Source of the DNA: Tropicimonas sp. IMCC34011
GTDB taxonomy: Bacteria > Pseudomonadota > Alphaproteobacteria > Rhodobacterales > Rhodobacteraceae
Assembly: GCF_003390865.1 (NCBI RefSeq)
Contig: NZ_QMEJ01000003.1
Location: forward strand, 310,001 to 374,000
DNA: 64,000 nucleotides
Direction of reading: 5' to 3'
Below are positions 9,650-18,267 of the stretch, in pieces. A program made the position numbers and the translations under genes. Numbering within the stretch: position 1 is the first letter of the stretch; each line of letters opens with the position of its first letter. The notes beneath the pieces were generated by a model that searched no databases, was not told the DNA's origin, and saw only the letters and a program-made list of their open reading frames with translations.

Positions 9650-9665
9650 TGATCGCATGCGATCA
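9650..9665. promoter_or_regulatory. Perfect 16-bp palindrome, candidate DeoR-family operator
   Basis: TGATCGCATGCGATCA is a perfect palindrome about 105 bases before the DeoR-family gene. The half-site GATCAC recurs at about 9690-9695 (TACGATCACTTTGG) and near 9745 (GATCGATCACCATCG), giving a cluster of related sites up to the gene. Such repeated sites are usual for autoregulated DeoR/GlpR-type repressors. Operator role inferred. The remaining bases of 9504-9769 hold no other feature I can support. Confidence 0.5.
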
Positions 9666-9769
9666 CCATTGACCGATCTTATCTGATCTAATACGATCAC
9701 TTTGGAACGTTAGACGGGAGCTTTCCTATTGAAACGTAACGATCGATCACCATCGAACAGAGTTGATCA

Positions 9770-10549
9770 ATGAACGACAGCATGGATCTGGCGGGCGTCA
9801 GGCGACGGAAGATCGCGAAGTTAGTTGAGGATCGTGGCTCCGTCGGGGTGCGAGACCTGTCCGAAGCTTTCGGCGTGTCCGACGTCACCATCCGACGTGA
9901 TCTGCGGGAATTGGGCAAGCAAGGCGTTGTCACGCGCACGCATGGCGGCGTGATGATCAATTCAAGCATTCTGGCCGATTTGCCGAACGAGGAGCGGAAG
10001 TTTGTCGGTTCCGAGGAAAAGGATCGGATCGGCCAAGTGGCTATTGAGCTGCTTGGCGAAGAGGACGTTGCTTTTCTCGATGCAGGGACGACGGCACTCG
10101 CCGTAGCATCCTACGCCCATCGCAGGCCGAATTGTTACTACGTCACGACCAGTCTTGGTGTGGCCACGAGGTTGATGGAACAGGACATTCAGAACTTCTA
10201 CCTGATTGGCGGAGCATACCGAGGGACAAACGACTCCTTCATCGGGACCCTGGCCATCTCCGCGATAAGGTCGCTGTCTTTCGATGTCTCGTTTCTGTGC
10301 TGCTCTTCCATCGATATCGAGCGCCGGTCGATATCGATGAACGACGAGGTCTATGCTCAGGTCCAGAAAGAGGCGATCGCCTCCTCACGCCGCAACATTG
10401 TCGTGGCCCACCATGACAAGGTGACGGTCAGCGGCTTTGTGCACACCGCCGGATTTCACCAATTGGATGGCATCATCACGGACTCAGGCCTGAATGAGGA
10501 GAGTCATGCCCAACTGATGAACGCGAAAATTGAGGTAATGCTGGCATGA
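9770..10549 (+). CDS. DeoR/GlpR-family transcriptional regulator
   Basis: Repressor-type regulator, 259 aa. N-terminal DeoR helix-turn-helix at about residues 24-50 (RDLSEAFGVSDVTIRRDL, then THGGV, a family signature). The C-terminal sugar-phosphate-sensing domain has DAGTTALAVASY, matching the DxGTT phosphate-binding loop. Effectors of the family are phosphorylated sugars or polyols, which fits control of the organophosphate pathway downstream. The stop overlaps the start of the ABC ATPase gene by 4 bases, so it heads the operon. No strong ribosome binding site precedes 9770; an in-frame ATG at 9782 is an alternative. Confidence 0.88.
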   Translation: MNDSMDLAGVRRRKIAKLVEDRGSVGVRDLSEAFGVSDVTIRRDLRELGKQGVVTRTHGGVMINSSILADLPNEERKFVGSEEKDRIGQVAIELLGEEDVAFLDAGTTALAVASYAHRRPNCYYVTTSLGVATRLMEQDIQNFYLIGGAYRGTNDSFIGTLAISAIRSLSFDVSFLCCSSIDIERRSISMNDEVYAQVQKEAIASSRRNIVVAHHDKVTVSGFVHTAGFHQLDGIITDSGLNEESHAQLMNAKIEVMLA

Positions 10550-11610
10550 GCAAGAGCGGCGCATCGTTAGAGGTCAGGAATCTACATAAAAGTTGGGGTC
10601 AGGTTGAGGTTCTGAAGGCGGTCGATTTCGACATCAATGCCGGGGGCTTTCTGACACTTCTTGGGCCCTCGGGATGTGGCAAAAGCACGCTTCTGCGGCT
10701 GATCTGCGGGTTGGACGAGGTGAGTGGCGGAGAGATCCTGATAGATGGGCAGGTCGTAACGGGGAAAGCTGCCGCAGAGCGGAACCTGGGGATGGTATTC
10801 CAGAATTACGCGCTGTTTCCGCATATGACGATTGAGGAAAACATCGCCTACGGCCTCAAGATCCGCAAAGTTCCAACGGCCGAGAAGAAGAAACAGCTTG
10901 ATCGGGTGGCCGATTTGATGGCGCTTGGCCCGTTGCTGAACCGCAGGCCGGGTCAACTGTCCGGCGGGCAACAGCAACGGGTTGCGCTCGCACGCGTGCT
11001 GGTTTCGGGGCGTCCTCTGGTGCTGATGGACGAACCCCTTTCCAACCTCGACGCCAAGCTACGCGTGGAAATACGCAGCGAGATCCGGTCGCTCAATAAG
11101 AAGCTCGGTATCACGATCGTCTACGTCACCCACGATCAGAGCGAAGCCTTGTCTATGTCTGATCGCATCGTGCTCATGAATGCTGGCGAAGTCGCTCAAA
11201 TCGGGACACCGGAAGAACTTTACGAACGGCCTGCCAACACGTTCTCTGCAACCTTCATCGGCACGCCGCCGACCAATATCATTGATTCATCCGAAGTCGA
11301 GTATCCGGCAGATCTGAATATTGCGGGTGGCCACGACGTGAAGGATTGCCTGTTTGGAATAAGGCCGGAATGCATCGGATTCCCCACGACGGATAAGAAT
11401 CTGCGGGTCAAGGCGCGGGTCAAGAGTGTGGAGTACGAAGGAAAGGTCTTTCTGATTCACCTAGAGACAGCTGCCGGCACGTCAATCGTGCAGTCTTACT
11501 CCGGCCCATCTGTCCCGCAGTACGGTGAGGAAGTCACGCTCGGCTGGGCACGGGAGCATACCCACATGTTTTCGAAGAAGGATGGCAGGGTGATTACCGT
11601 TTCACGGTAA
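10546..11610 (+). CDS. ABC importer ATPase (UgpC/MalK type)
   Basis: ATP-hydrolysing subunit of a carbohydrate-uptake-1 type importer, 354 aa. Walker A GPSGCGKST at residues 40-48, Q-loop in VFQNYALFPHMT, signature LSGGQQQRVALAR, Walker B LVLMDEPLSNLDAK and switch His in VTHDQSEALSMS. The C-terminal ~120 residues form the regulatory OB (TOBE-like) domain found in UgpC and MalK. It precedes the binding protein and two permeases of the same operon. Short inverted repeats overlap its last codons (11594-11610) and the following gap (11617-11633). Confidence 0.9.
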   Translation: MSKSGASLEVRNLHKSWGQVEVLKAVDFDINAGGFLTLLGPSGCGKSTLLRLICGLDEVSGGEILIDGQVVTGKAAAERNLGMVFQNYALFPHMTIEENIAYGLKIRKVPTAEKKKQLDRVADLMALGPLLNRRPGQLSGGQQQRVALARVLVSGRPLVLMDEPLSNLDAKLRVEIRSEIRSLNKKLGITIVYVTHDQSEALSMSDRIVLMNAGEVAQIGTPEELYERPANTFSATFIGTPPTNIIDSSEVEYPADLNIAGGHDVKDCLFGIRPECIGFPTTDKNLRVKARVKSVEYEGKVFLIHLETAAGTSIVQSYSGPSVPQYGEEVTLGWAREHTHMFSKKDGRVITVSR

Positions 11611-11659
11611 TACCTCGGGATCTGGAGGATCCCACAACAATATAAGGGAGGAGAAAATA

Positions 11660-12946
11660 ATGACTTACAAATGGAACTCGGCAATGCCGTTCGTGATGGC
11701 GGCGCTCGCGGGGGCAAGCGCTACCAGCTTGCACGCGGCTGATCTGGAATTCTATTTCCCGGTGGGCGTGAACGCGCCTGCGGTCGCGACGATTGAAGAA
11801 TTGACCAGCGCATGGGCGGCACAGAACCCACAGCATACGGTCGAGGCCGTCTATGCCGGCAACTACGAGGAAACGACAACAAAGGCATTGACGGCTGCGC
11901 AAGCCGGTGATCCGCCTCAAGTGGCCGTCCTGCTTGCGATCGATCTGTTCACCCTGGTCGAAGAAGATGTCATTCTTCCGATTTCGGACATTGCAAACTC
12001 GGCCGAAGATCAGGCCTGGATGGACGGTTTTTACCCAGCGTTCATGTCTGACGCAAAGTTTGAGGGCAAGACCTACAGCATTCCATTCCAGCGCTCGACG
12101 CCGGTGCTGTATTACAACAAGGACGCGTTCCGCGCAGCGGGGCTTGATCCGGAGTCCCCTCCCGAGACGTGGGACGAAATGATAGAGATGGGCAAAGAGC
12201 TGGTCGTCACCGATGACAACGGCAACGTTACCCAATGGGGTACACGAATTCCCACTTTGGGACTTGGCGGAGCGTGGCTGTTCGGCGGACTCGTGGTTTC
12301 CAAAGGGGATGTGCTATCGACTGAAACCGGAACCGAAGCCCGGTTCGACACGCCTGCGGCAAGGGAATCATTGGAGTTTCTTCAGCAGTTGTCCGATGAA
12401 GGCGTAATGCAGCCGGGAGGTATTTCCTGGGGTGATACGCCGAAGGCCTTTCTCGAAGGTCAAACGGCTACAATGTGGACCTCGACCGGCAATCTGTCGT
12501 TCATCAACGAGAATGCAGAATTTGACTGGGGTGTGGGTTTCCTGCCGGGTGGTGACGGTCCTGGCGCACCGCTTGGTGGCGGAAACTTCTACATCTTCAG
12601 CGACACTACCGAGGAAGAACGTGACGCAGCCCTAGACTTCATCAAGTTCATGACCGCGCCGGAAAATGCGGCGACGTGGAGCATTGCGACTGGCTATGTC
12701 GCGCCTCGCCCAGACGCTTGGGAAACGCCCGAGATGGAGGAATATGCCGCCGAACTGCCGCAGGCGCTCGTGGCACTTGACCAGCTGCCACATGCCTACC
12801 GCGAATTTGCGACGTTTCAGCGGGCGAAAGTCACTCAATCGTTGGTCGATGCAATCGAAAGCGTAGTTACAGGTGGCAGTACCGCGGCTGAGGCACTCGC
12901 CGAAGCGCAGGAAGAAGCTGACGCTGTGCTAGGTGATTACAACTAA
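11660..12946 (+). CDS. ABC importer substrate-binding protein (UgpB-like, family 1)
   Basis: Periplasmic solute-binding protein, 428 aa, with a Sec signal peptide (FVMAALAGASATSLHAA). The mature protein is of the family 1 extracellular solute-binding type seen with glycerol-3-phosphate and sugar importers; landmarks are TTKALTAAQAGDPPQVAVLL, YSIPFQRSTPVLYYNKDAF and AFLEGQTATMWTSTG. The UgpB resemblance and the phosphatases downstream suggest a phosphorylated polyol or glycerophosphodiester ligand; this is inference. Excellent ribosome binding site AAGGGAGGAG before ATG 11660. A stem-loop follows the gene. Confidence 0.85.
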   Translation: MTYKWNSAMPFVMAALAGASATSLHAADLEFYFPVGVNAPAVATIEELTSAWAAQNPQHTVEAVYAGNYEETTTKALTAAQAGDPPQVAVLLAIDLFTLVEEDVILPISDIANSAEDQAWMDGFYPAFMSDAKFEGKTYSIPFQRSTPVLYYNKDAFRAAGLDPESPPETWDEMIEMGKELVVTDDNGNVTQWGTRIPTLGLGGAWLFGGLVVSKGDVLSTETGTEARFDTPAARESLEFLQQLSDEGVMQPGGISWGDTPKAFLEGQTATMWTSTGNLSFINENAEFDWGVGFLPGGDGPGAPLGGGNFYIFSDTTEEERDAALDFIKFMTAPENAATWSIATGYVAPRPDAWETPEMEEYAAELPQALVALDQLPHAYREFATFQRAKVTQSLVDAIESVVTGGSTAAEALAEAQEEADAVLGDYN

Positions 12947-12981
12947 CGCGTCACCTTTTCAGAGATTGACAGATTGATGAC

Positions 12982-13013
12982 CTCCGCGCTCCGGACCGTT
13001 CCAGGGCGCGGAG
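12982..13013 (+). other. Stem-loop after the binding-protein gene
   Basis: CTCCGCGC and GCGCGGAG form an 8-bp perfect stem, extendable by a CC/GG pair inside the loop, in the gap between the binding-protein gene and the permease genes. There is no T-run. Such intercistronic hairpins commonly stabilise the upstream message and keep binding protein in excess over membrane subunits; that role is inferred. Confidence 0.5.
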
Positions 13014-13044
13014 ACTTCAAGCTCGTACAGAGGTACTCAAAGTC

Positions 13045-13920
13045 ATGAACAAAAGGCTTCCCCTTGGCCTTGGTTTCGTCCTGTTGGTCCTGCCCTGCTC
13101 GCTCCTGGTCGCGTTCACCCATTATCCCGCAGTAAAGGCAATCATCAACTCGCTCTGGAACAACGCCAGTTCCCGTCGCCCATCCCGCTTTGTCGGGTTG
13201 GAGAACTACGAGGCGATGATTGCAGACGACAAGTTAATGCAGGTGCTGACCAACAGCGGCCTTTACGCACTTGGCACCATCCCGGCCGCTATCTTTTTGT
13301 CAGTAAGCATGGCGTTGCTGGTAAATTCCCGTTTCCCGGGTACAGGCCTGATGCGGCTGTCCTTCTTTCTACCGACAATGCTGCCGCTCGTGGCGGTAGC
13401 CAACATATGGCTGTTCTTCTACGCGCCGGGGATTGGACTTGCTTCGCAGATGATGAATGCGGTCGGCTTGCCCACCATCAATTTTCTCGGCAGCACCGAA
13501 ACATCGCTGGCATCGATGATGGTGGTGGCCGTCTGGAAAGAAGCCGGACTGTTCATGATCTTCTATCTGGCCGCCCTTCAGGGAGTACCTGAAAACCTCA
13601 AGGATGCCGCCCGGCTGGAAGGGGCAGGGCCGGTCCGCGTGTTTTTCGACGTGATCTTTCCGCTACTGCGCCCCACGACAATTTTTGTGGCGGTTAATGC
13701 GTTGATCAATGCGTTCCGGCTTATAGACCACATCATTGTGATGACTAAGGGCGGGCCAGACAATTCCAGCGCGCTGCTACTGTTTTACATCTACGAAGTT
13801 ACTTTCCGGCAGCGGGACTTTGCATACGGCGCAACGCTTACCGTCTTGATGGTTGCGCTTCTCGGCGCCCTCGCGGCCTTCCAATTCTGGGTTCTTGACA
13901 GAAAGACGCATTACCAATGA
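13045..13920 (+). CDS. ABC importer permease (UgpA type)
   Basis: Inner-membrane subunit, 291 aa, about six transmembrane helices. The cytoplasmic EAA loop that contacts the ATPase is seen as KDAARLEGAGPVRVFFDVIF near residue 190. The first helix follows directly after a short basic N-terminus. Its stop overlaps the start of the partner permease by 4 bases, so the two are coupled. Pairing with the UgpC-type ATPase places it in the carbohydrate-uptake-1 class. Confidence 0.88.
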   Translation: MNKRLPLGLGFVLLVLPCSLLVAFTHYPAVKAIINSLWNNASSRRPSRFVGLENYEAMIADDKLMQVLTNSGLYALGTIPAAIFLSVSMALLVNSRFPGTGLMRLSFFLPTMLPLVAVANIWLFFYAPGIGLASQMMNAVGLPTINFLGSTETSLASMMVVAVWKEAGLFMIFYLAALQGVPENLKDAARLEGAGPVRVFFDVIFPLLRPTTIFVAVNALINAFRLIDHIIVMTKGGPDNSSALLLFYIYEVTFRQRDFAYGATLTVLMVALLGALAAFQFWVLDRKTHYQ

Positions 13921-14729
13921 CCAGGGATTTGAACAGGATACTGATGACCGCCTTGGCTTTTGTGCTAGCCGGAGTTTGGGGGTTGCCATTTCTTTACTCT
14001 GTCTGGACGGCCTTTCATGACGAGAAATACTCGGCAAATTTCAGATGGGATGCGCCAATCTCTTTCGAAAATTTTGTGCAGGCGTGGAATGCAGCTCCCT
14101 TTGCGCTCTATTTCGCAAACACCTTCATCTTAATTGCAATCGTAATTGTTGCGAACTTCATTCTCTGCACATTGGTGGCCTATGCCTTTGTCCGTTACCG
14201 GTTCCGTTGGGCGGGCTTTCTCTTTGCGCTGATTATGGTGCAGCTTCTAATCTCCCCCGAGATCCTGATCGTAGAAAATTACCTAACGTTATCGCGTATT
14301 GGAATGACCGATACCATTCTGGGAATTGCCTTGCCTTACCTGAATTCGGCTTTCGGCATCTTCCTGTTGCGGCAAACCTTCATGAGCGTTCCCAAATCCC
14401 TGGACGAGGCAGCGCAACTTGAAGGCGCAGGTGCATGGCGGGTGCTGTGGAATGTGTATGTGCCCTTGGCCAAGCCGGTCTATCTGGCCTACGGACTGGT
14501 TTCGATAAGCTTCCACTGGAATAATTTCCTCTGGCCCCTAATCGTCACCAACTCACCGGAAGTACGACCGGTCACTGTAGGCCTGAGTGTGTTTGCCACC
14601 GTGGAAAGCGGCGTCGAATGGTCTCTAGTCAATGCGGCCACGTTGATGACGACCGCGCCGCTCATCATTGCCTTTCTTATCTTCCAGCGCCAGTTCGTCG
14701 TGAACTTTATGCGCGCCGGAATTAAATAG
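13917..14729 (+). CDS. ABC importer permease (UgpE type)
   Basis: Second membrane subunit, 270 aa, about six transmembrane helices, with the EAA loop DEAAQLEGAGAWRVLWNVYV near residue 162. Forms the heterodimeric channel with the preceding permease. The C-terminus RQFVVNFMRAGIK resembles the conserved ending of MalG/UgpE-like permeases (FxxGxxxGAxK). It is followed after 45 bases by the phosphodiesterase gene, continuing the operon. Confidence 0.88.
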   Translation: MTRDLNRILMTALAFVLAGVWGLPFLYSVWTAFHDEKYSANFRWDAPISFENFVQAWNAAPFALYFANTFILIAIVIVANFILCTLVAYAFVRYRFRWAGFLFALIMVQLLISPEILIVENYLTLSRIGMTDTILGIALPYLNSAFGIFLLRQTFMSVPKSLDEAAQLEGAGAWRVLWNVYVPLAKPVYLAYGLVSISFHWNNFLWPLIVTNSPEVRPVTVGLSVFATVESGVEWSLVNAATLMTTAPLIIAFLIFQRQFVVNFMRAGIK

Positions 14730-14774
14730 CCGCATGAATTCGGAACAGCGCTGCTGCCTGCTATGGAGAGCCAC

Positions 14775-15560
14775 ATGCGATTTGCCCATATAAGCGATCT
14801 TCACCTCAGCCAAACCTTAGTCGCGGGGGTGCGGGCCGACGCTGCCGCGATCGTCGAACAGTTGTCGCGTGATATTCTCAGAATCAGCGAGATTCTGGAT
14901 TTCGTAGTGGTGTCTGGCGACGTCACGGAGGATGCAGAATTTGCATCTTTCCGACAGTTCGAGGATATGTTCGCCCAAATTGGCCTGCCAGTTTACATGG
15001 TGCCCGGCAATCATGACGGTCCGGCCGTGTATTACAACTGTCTCGACCAGTTTCCGACGCTAAGTTCATGGGACATCACCAACAAGGTCGTTGAATTGCC
15101 GGGGCTGTGTTTGCTGGGGATCGACACCTGCATCGAAGGTGAGACCACCGGTAGAATTAAAGCCGACGCGATGAAAATAATTGAGCGTGAATCCGCGCGC
15201 CGCGGCGCGCCGCCGCTTGTCATCGTAATGCATCACCCTCCGATCACGACGGGTCTGCAGGAATTCGATGCCGTATCGCAACTGGAGGGCATCGCTGAAC
15301 TCCATGATATCATCAAACGCTCCGAAAGGCCGAAACTAATCCTGTCAGGCCACGTGCACCGGCCTTATCAGGGCCGGATAGATGGGGCGGGCTGTTTCGT
15401 GGCTGGTAGCACGACCAGTGCCTTTGCTCCGGATCTGCCCTTCGGTTCGTCACCGATTCTGTTCAGGGGTCTCCAAGACTTCTATTATGTATACGAAGTC
15501 GACGAAAACGGGAGGTATGTGGTCACACCACAGCATTTTCCATACGTCCCCTCGGAATAG
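14775..15560 (+). CDS. Calcineurin-type metallophosphoesterase (GpdQ/CpdA-like)
   Basis: Cytoplasmic two-metal phosphodiesterase, 261 aa. All family motifs are present: DLHLS (Asp8, His10), SGDVTED, PGNHDG, MHHPP and SGHVHRPYQG. The CpdA/GpdQ subgroup hydrolyses cyclic nucleotides or glycerophosphodiesters. Placed after a Ugp-like importer it takes the position that ugpQ holds in E. coli, so a role in cutting the imported phosphodiester is likely but inferred. ATG at 14775 is preferred to 14763 because GGAG lies just before it and the DLHLS motif then sits at the normal place. Confidence 0.85.
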   Translation: MRFAHISDLHLSQTLVAGVRADAAAIVEQLSRDILRISEILDFVVVSGDVTEDAEFASFRQFEDMFAQIGLPVYMVPGNHDGPAVYYNCLDQFPTLSSWDITNKVVELPGLCLLGIDTCIEGETTGRIKADAMKIIERESARRGAPPLVIVMHHPPITTGLQEFDAVSQLEGIAELHDIIKRSERPKLILSGHVHRPYQGRIDGAGCFVAGSTTSAFAPDLPFGSSPILFRGLQDFYYVYEVDENGRYVVTPQHFPYVPSE

Positions 15561-15574
15561 GAAGGGTTTCTAAT

Positions 15575-16405
15575 TTGAATCTAACGAAGCAACAAATCGA
15601 AGATCTGAGCGAAGCCGTGCGGAGCGTCGGGCGGAATGAGATCATGCCGCATTTCCGCAACCTTGCTTCGCTTGAGGTGGGGACAAAGAGAGATGCGAAA
15701 GATCTTGTCACGGATGCCGACCGCGCAGCGGAAATAGCAATTGGCGCTGCGGTTGCAAAAATTCTGCCCCATGCTGTTGTTGTCGGGGAGGAAGCTGCTT
15801 CAGAGCGGCCTCAGATACTCGACGCGATCGGAACCGCGGGCACCTGTGTAATTATCGATCCGATTGATGGAACACAAAATTTTGTCGCGGGCCTCGCCGT
15901 GTTTGGAACGATTCTTGCAGTGGTCGAGAACGGCGAGACGGTATTCGGACTGCTTTACGATCCAGTACTTGATGATTGGATCTGCGCGTCTCGTGGCGAA
16001 GGCGCATTTTACGCGAGCAGCACCACGACGCCGAAGCAGGTGGTTTGCCGGTCGGCGCGACCGCTTGGTACCGCAAGAGGCTTTTTGCCGTTCGACAATT
16101 ATCCAGCGGAGGAAAGGGCGGACCTGATGCGCGGGTTCGACTCTGTCTATCAGATTCAGGATATTCGGTGTTCGTGCCATGAATATCGTCAGCTTGCCTC
16201 GGGACAGGCTGATTTTCTGCGGTCTCGTTATTTGAACTCATGGGACCACGCTGCTGGGCTTCTGGTTCTGCAAGAAGCCGACGGATGGGCAAAGGTCGAG
16301 GGAACCCAGACCTACACGCCGGCACTGCGCGCAGGCCATGTAATTGCAGCTAGCTGCGAAGAGGTAGGGCTCAAGGTCAGCGACCTATCTGTCGCCATGC
16401 CATAA
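15575..16405 (+). CDS. Inositol-monophosphatase-family phosphatase (TTG start)
   Basis: Mg-dependent, Li-sensitive-type phosphatase family, 276 aa. Metal-binding motifs are DLVTDADRAAE, VVGEEAASE, DPIDGTQNF and the C-terminal SWDHAAG; all key acidic residues are kept. Family members remove phosphate from inositol phosphate, histidinol phosphate, PAP or fructose bisphosphate. Directly after the phosphodiesterase (14-base gap), it probably dephosphorylates the monoester that enzyme releases. Start is TTG at 15575, preceded by GGAAGG; no ATG lies near. Confidence 0.85.
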   Translation: MNLTKQQIEDLSEAVRSVGRNEIMPHFRNLASLEVGTKRDAKDLVTDADRAAEIAIGAAVAKILPHAVVVGEEAASERPQILDAIGTAGTCVIIDPIDGTQNFVAGLAVFGTILAVVENGETVFGLLYDPVLDDWICASRGEGAFYASSTTTPKQVVCRSARPLGTARGFLPFDNYPAEERADLMRGFDSVYQIQDIRCSCHEYRQLASGQADFLRSRYLNSWDHAAGLLVLQEADGWAKVEGTQTYTPALRAGHVIAASCEEVGLKVSDLSVAMP

Positions 16406-16510
16406 GCCGCACCAAACGGCAGGCCGACATCATAGATCAAAGCGGTTTCTGCGTGGAATTCCTGAATGAGGCGCCATTGACGTGCTTGAATATCACCCGT
16501 TGGGAATAAA

Positions 16511-18178
16511 ATGTTAGAAAGTTCGCTGTACGTCCTACTCAATCTTGCAAGCGCTGCGGCATTACTGATTTGGTCTGTCCGCTTGGTTCGAACCGGATTC
16601 GAGCGCGCATTCGGCGGTCAGCTGCGCCGTTGGTTGCGGATGTCGACATCTAACAGGCTTAGTGCGGCGGGTTGCGGAGCCGGTGCGGCGGTTCTGCTGC
16701 AAAGTTCGACCGCGGTGGCTGTACTGATGGCCGGATTCGTTTCAGCTGGTACCATTAGCGGCGTTTCGGGTCTTGCGATTCTTCTGGGGGCTGATCTGGG
16801 GTCGGCAATTGTCACACAGCTTCTGAATTCATCACTTGCTTTGATTGCCCCGGTCCTGCTGCTGGGCGGTGTCGTGACGTTTTTGCGCAGCAGCCACCGG
16901 CGCCTTCGCCAGATCGGGCGTATCCTGATCGGCCTGGCATTGCTTTTCATGTCGCTGGATCTTATCCGGGCGGCAAGTCATCCGCTAATCGACAGCGCGC
17001 AAAGCCAGACCGTAATCCTCTATCTAGCCGATGAAGCCGCTGCAGCTTTCGTAATGGCAGCGGTTTTTGCCTGGTTGGTGCATTCGAGCGTCGCCGCGGT
17101 CTTGCTGTTTGTGACAATGGCCGGCCAGGGCATCATGCCGGTTGAAGCCACCTTTGCGATGGTGCTGGGCGCAAATCTCGGCGGCTCGTTCATTGCGCTG
17201 TTCCTTACTCTCAAATCCGATGTCATGGTGCGACGTGCAGTCTTGGCCAATCTAGTACTGCGCGGTGGCGGTGCAGCTGGCATGCTCTATGTGTTGACTG
17301 TCTTTCCGGGGCTTGCCTCCCTTCTCGGATCCGAGCCGGCCCGTCAATCTCTGAACCTGCATTTGGTTTTCAACTGTCTTTTGCTTTTGCTGTGTTTGCC
17401 GCTCACCGGTCCAATTTTTCGTGCGACCTCTTACCTGATCGATGACAGCGGAAATGATCCAGACATCGCTGTGCAAAGCTCTGCACTCGATCGCGACGCT
17501 TTGGATCATCCCGCCCGCGCCTTTTCCTGCGCTATCAGGGAATTGGTCCACATTGGCGGGCAGGTTGAAGCCATGCATCGACGGGTACTGCCGTTGTTTG
17601 AGGCCTTTGATGAGGTCGCCGCACAAAGGATACGCCACGACAATCAGGAGGTCGCTCGGCGGTCACTCAATTTGCGGATCTATCTGACTAGCATTCACGG
17701 TAAGGACGGCGAGGATAGCGAGGACAAGATCGGCGCAAAGGCCGTTGAGCTCGCCGGTATCGCAGCAAACGTGGAATCCGCAGCCGACATCATCTCTCGA
17801 AAGATCGTCTTGCTGGCAGAAACCATGAGCCTAGAAAATCTCCATTTTTCGAAGGAAGGCTGGCAGGATTTGTCGGCGTTTCACGACACAGTCTACCGCA
17901 ACGTTCAGCTTTCGATTTCCGTTTTGATGAACGAGGATGCGTCATTGGCACGATCACTTGTCGAACAGAAGGAATTAGTCCGTGATCTCGCTCAACGGCT
18001 GGAGAAACAGCATCTTTACCGGCTGAAACAGGGACTTTCCGAGACGATTGAGACCAGCAGCATCCATTTGAACGTGTTGCGCGGGCTTAAGGCCGTGAAC
18101 ACGAATTTCGCCATGATCGCCTACCCGCTGCTCAGCGACAGCGGTGAGTTGCTTGGCAGCAGGTTGGCTGTGAACTGA
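16511..18178 (+). CDS. Na/Pi-cotransporter family protein with PhoU-like domain
   Basis: Membrane carrier of the NptA/YjbB type, 555 aa. The N-terminal ~310 residues hold about eight hydrophobic segments with the inverted-repeat signature LLQSSTAVAV and its degenerate copy WLVHSSVAAVLL. The C-terminal ~230 residues are helical and PhoU-like. E. coli YjbB, of the same layout, exports phosphate; animal relatives import it. At the end of an operon that would liberate phosphate from an organic donor, export of excess phosphate is the natural reading (inference). ATG at 16511; a 105-base gap precedes it without a visible terminator. Confidence 0.85.
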   Translation: MLESSLYVLLNLASAAALLIWSVRLVRTGFERAFGGQLRRWLRMSTSNRLSAAGCGAGAAVLLQSSTAVAVLMAGFVSAGTISGVSGLAILLGADLGSAIVTQLLNSSLALIAPVLLLGGVVTFLRSSHRRLRQIGRILIGLALLFMSLDLIRAASHPLIDSAQSQTVILYLADEAAAAFVMAAVFAWLVHSSVAAVLLFVTMAGQGIMPVEATFAMVLGANLGGSFIALFLTLKSDVMVRRAVLANLVLRGGGAAGMLYVLTVFPGLASLLGSEPARQSLNLHLVFNCLLLLLCLPLTGPIFRATSYLIDDSGNDPDIAVQSSALDRDALDHPARAFSCAIRELVHIGGQVEAMHRRVLPLFEAFDEVAAQRIRHDNQEVARRSLNLRIYLTSIHGKDGEDSEDKIGAKAVELAGIAANVESAADIISRKIVLLAETMSLENLHFSKEGWQDLSAFHDTVYRNVQLSISVLMNEDASLARSLVEQKELVRDLAQRLEKQHLYRLKQGLSETIETSSIHLNVLRGLKAVNTNFAMIAYPLLSDSGELLGSRLAVN

Positions 18179-18267
18179 ACGTAGGTTTTCGCGGGAATTG
18201 GCCCGGTTGTCCGGGTGGAACGCCAGCTCATTTCGACAAATCGCGTACCCACAGGCGGATAGAAGTT

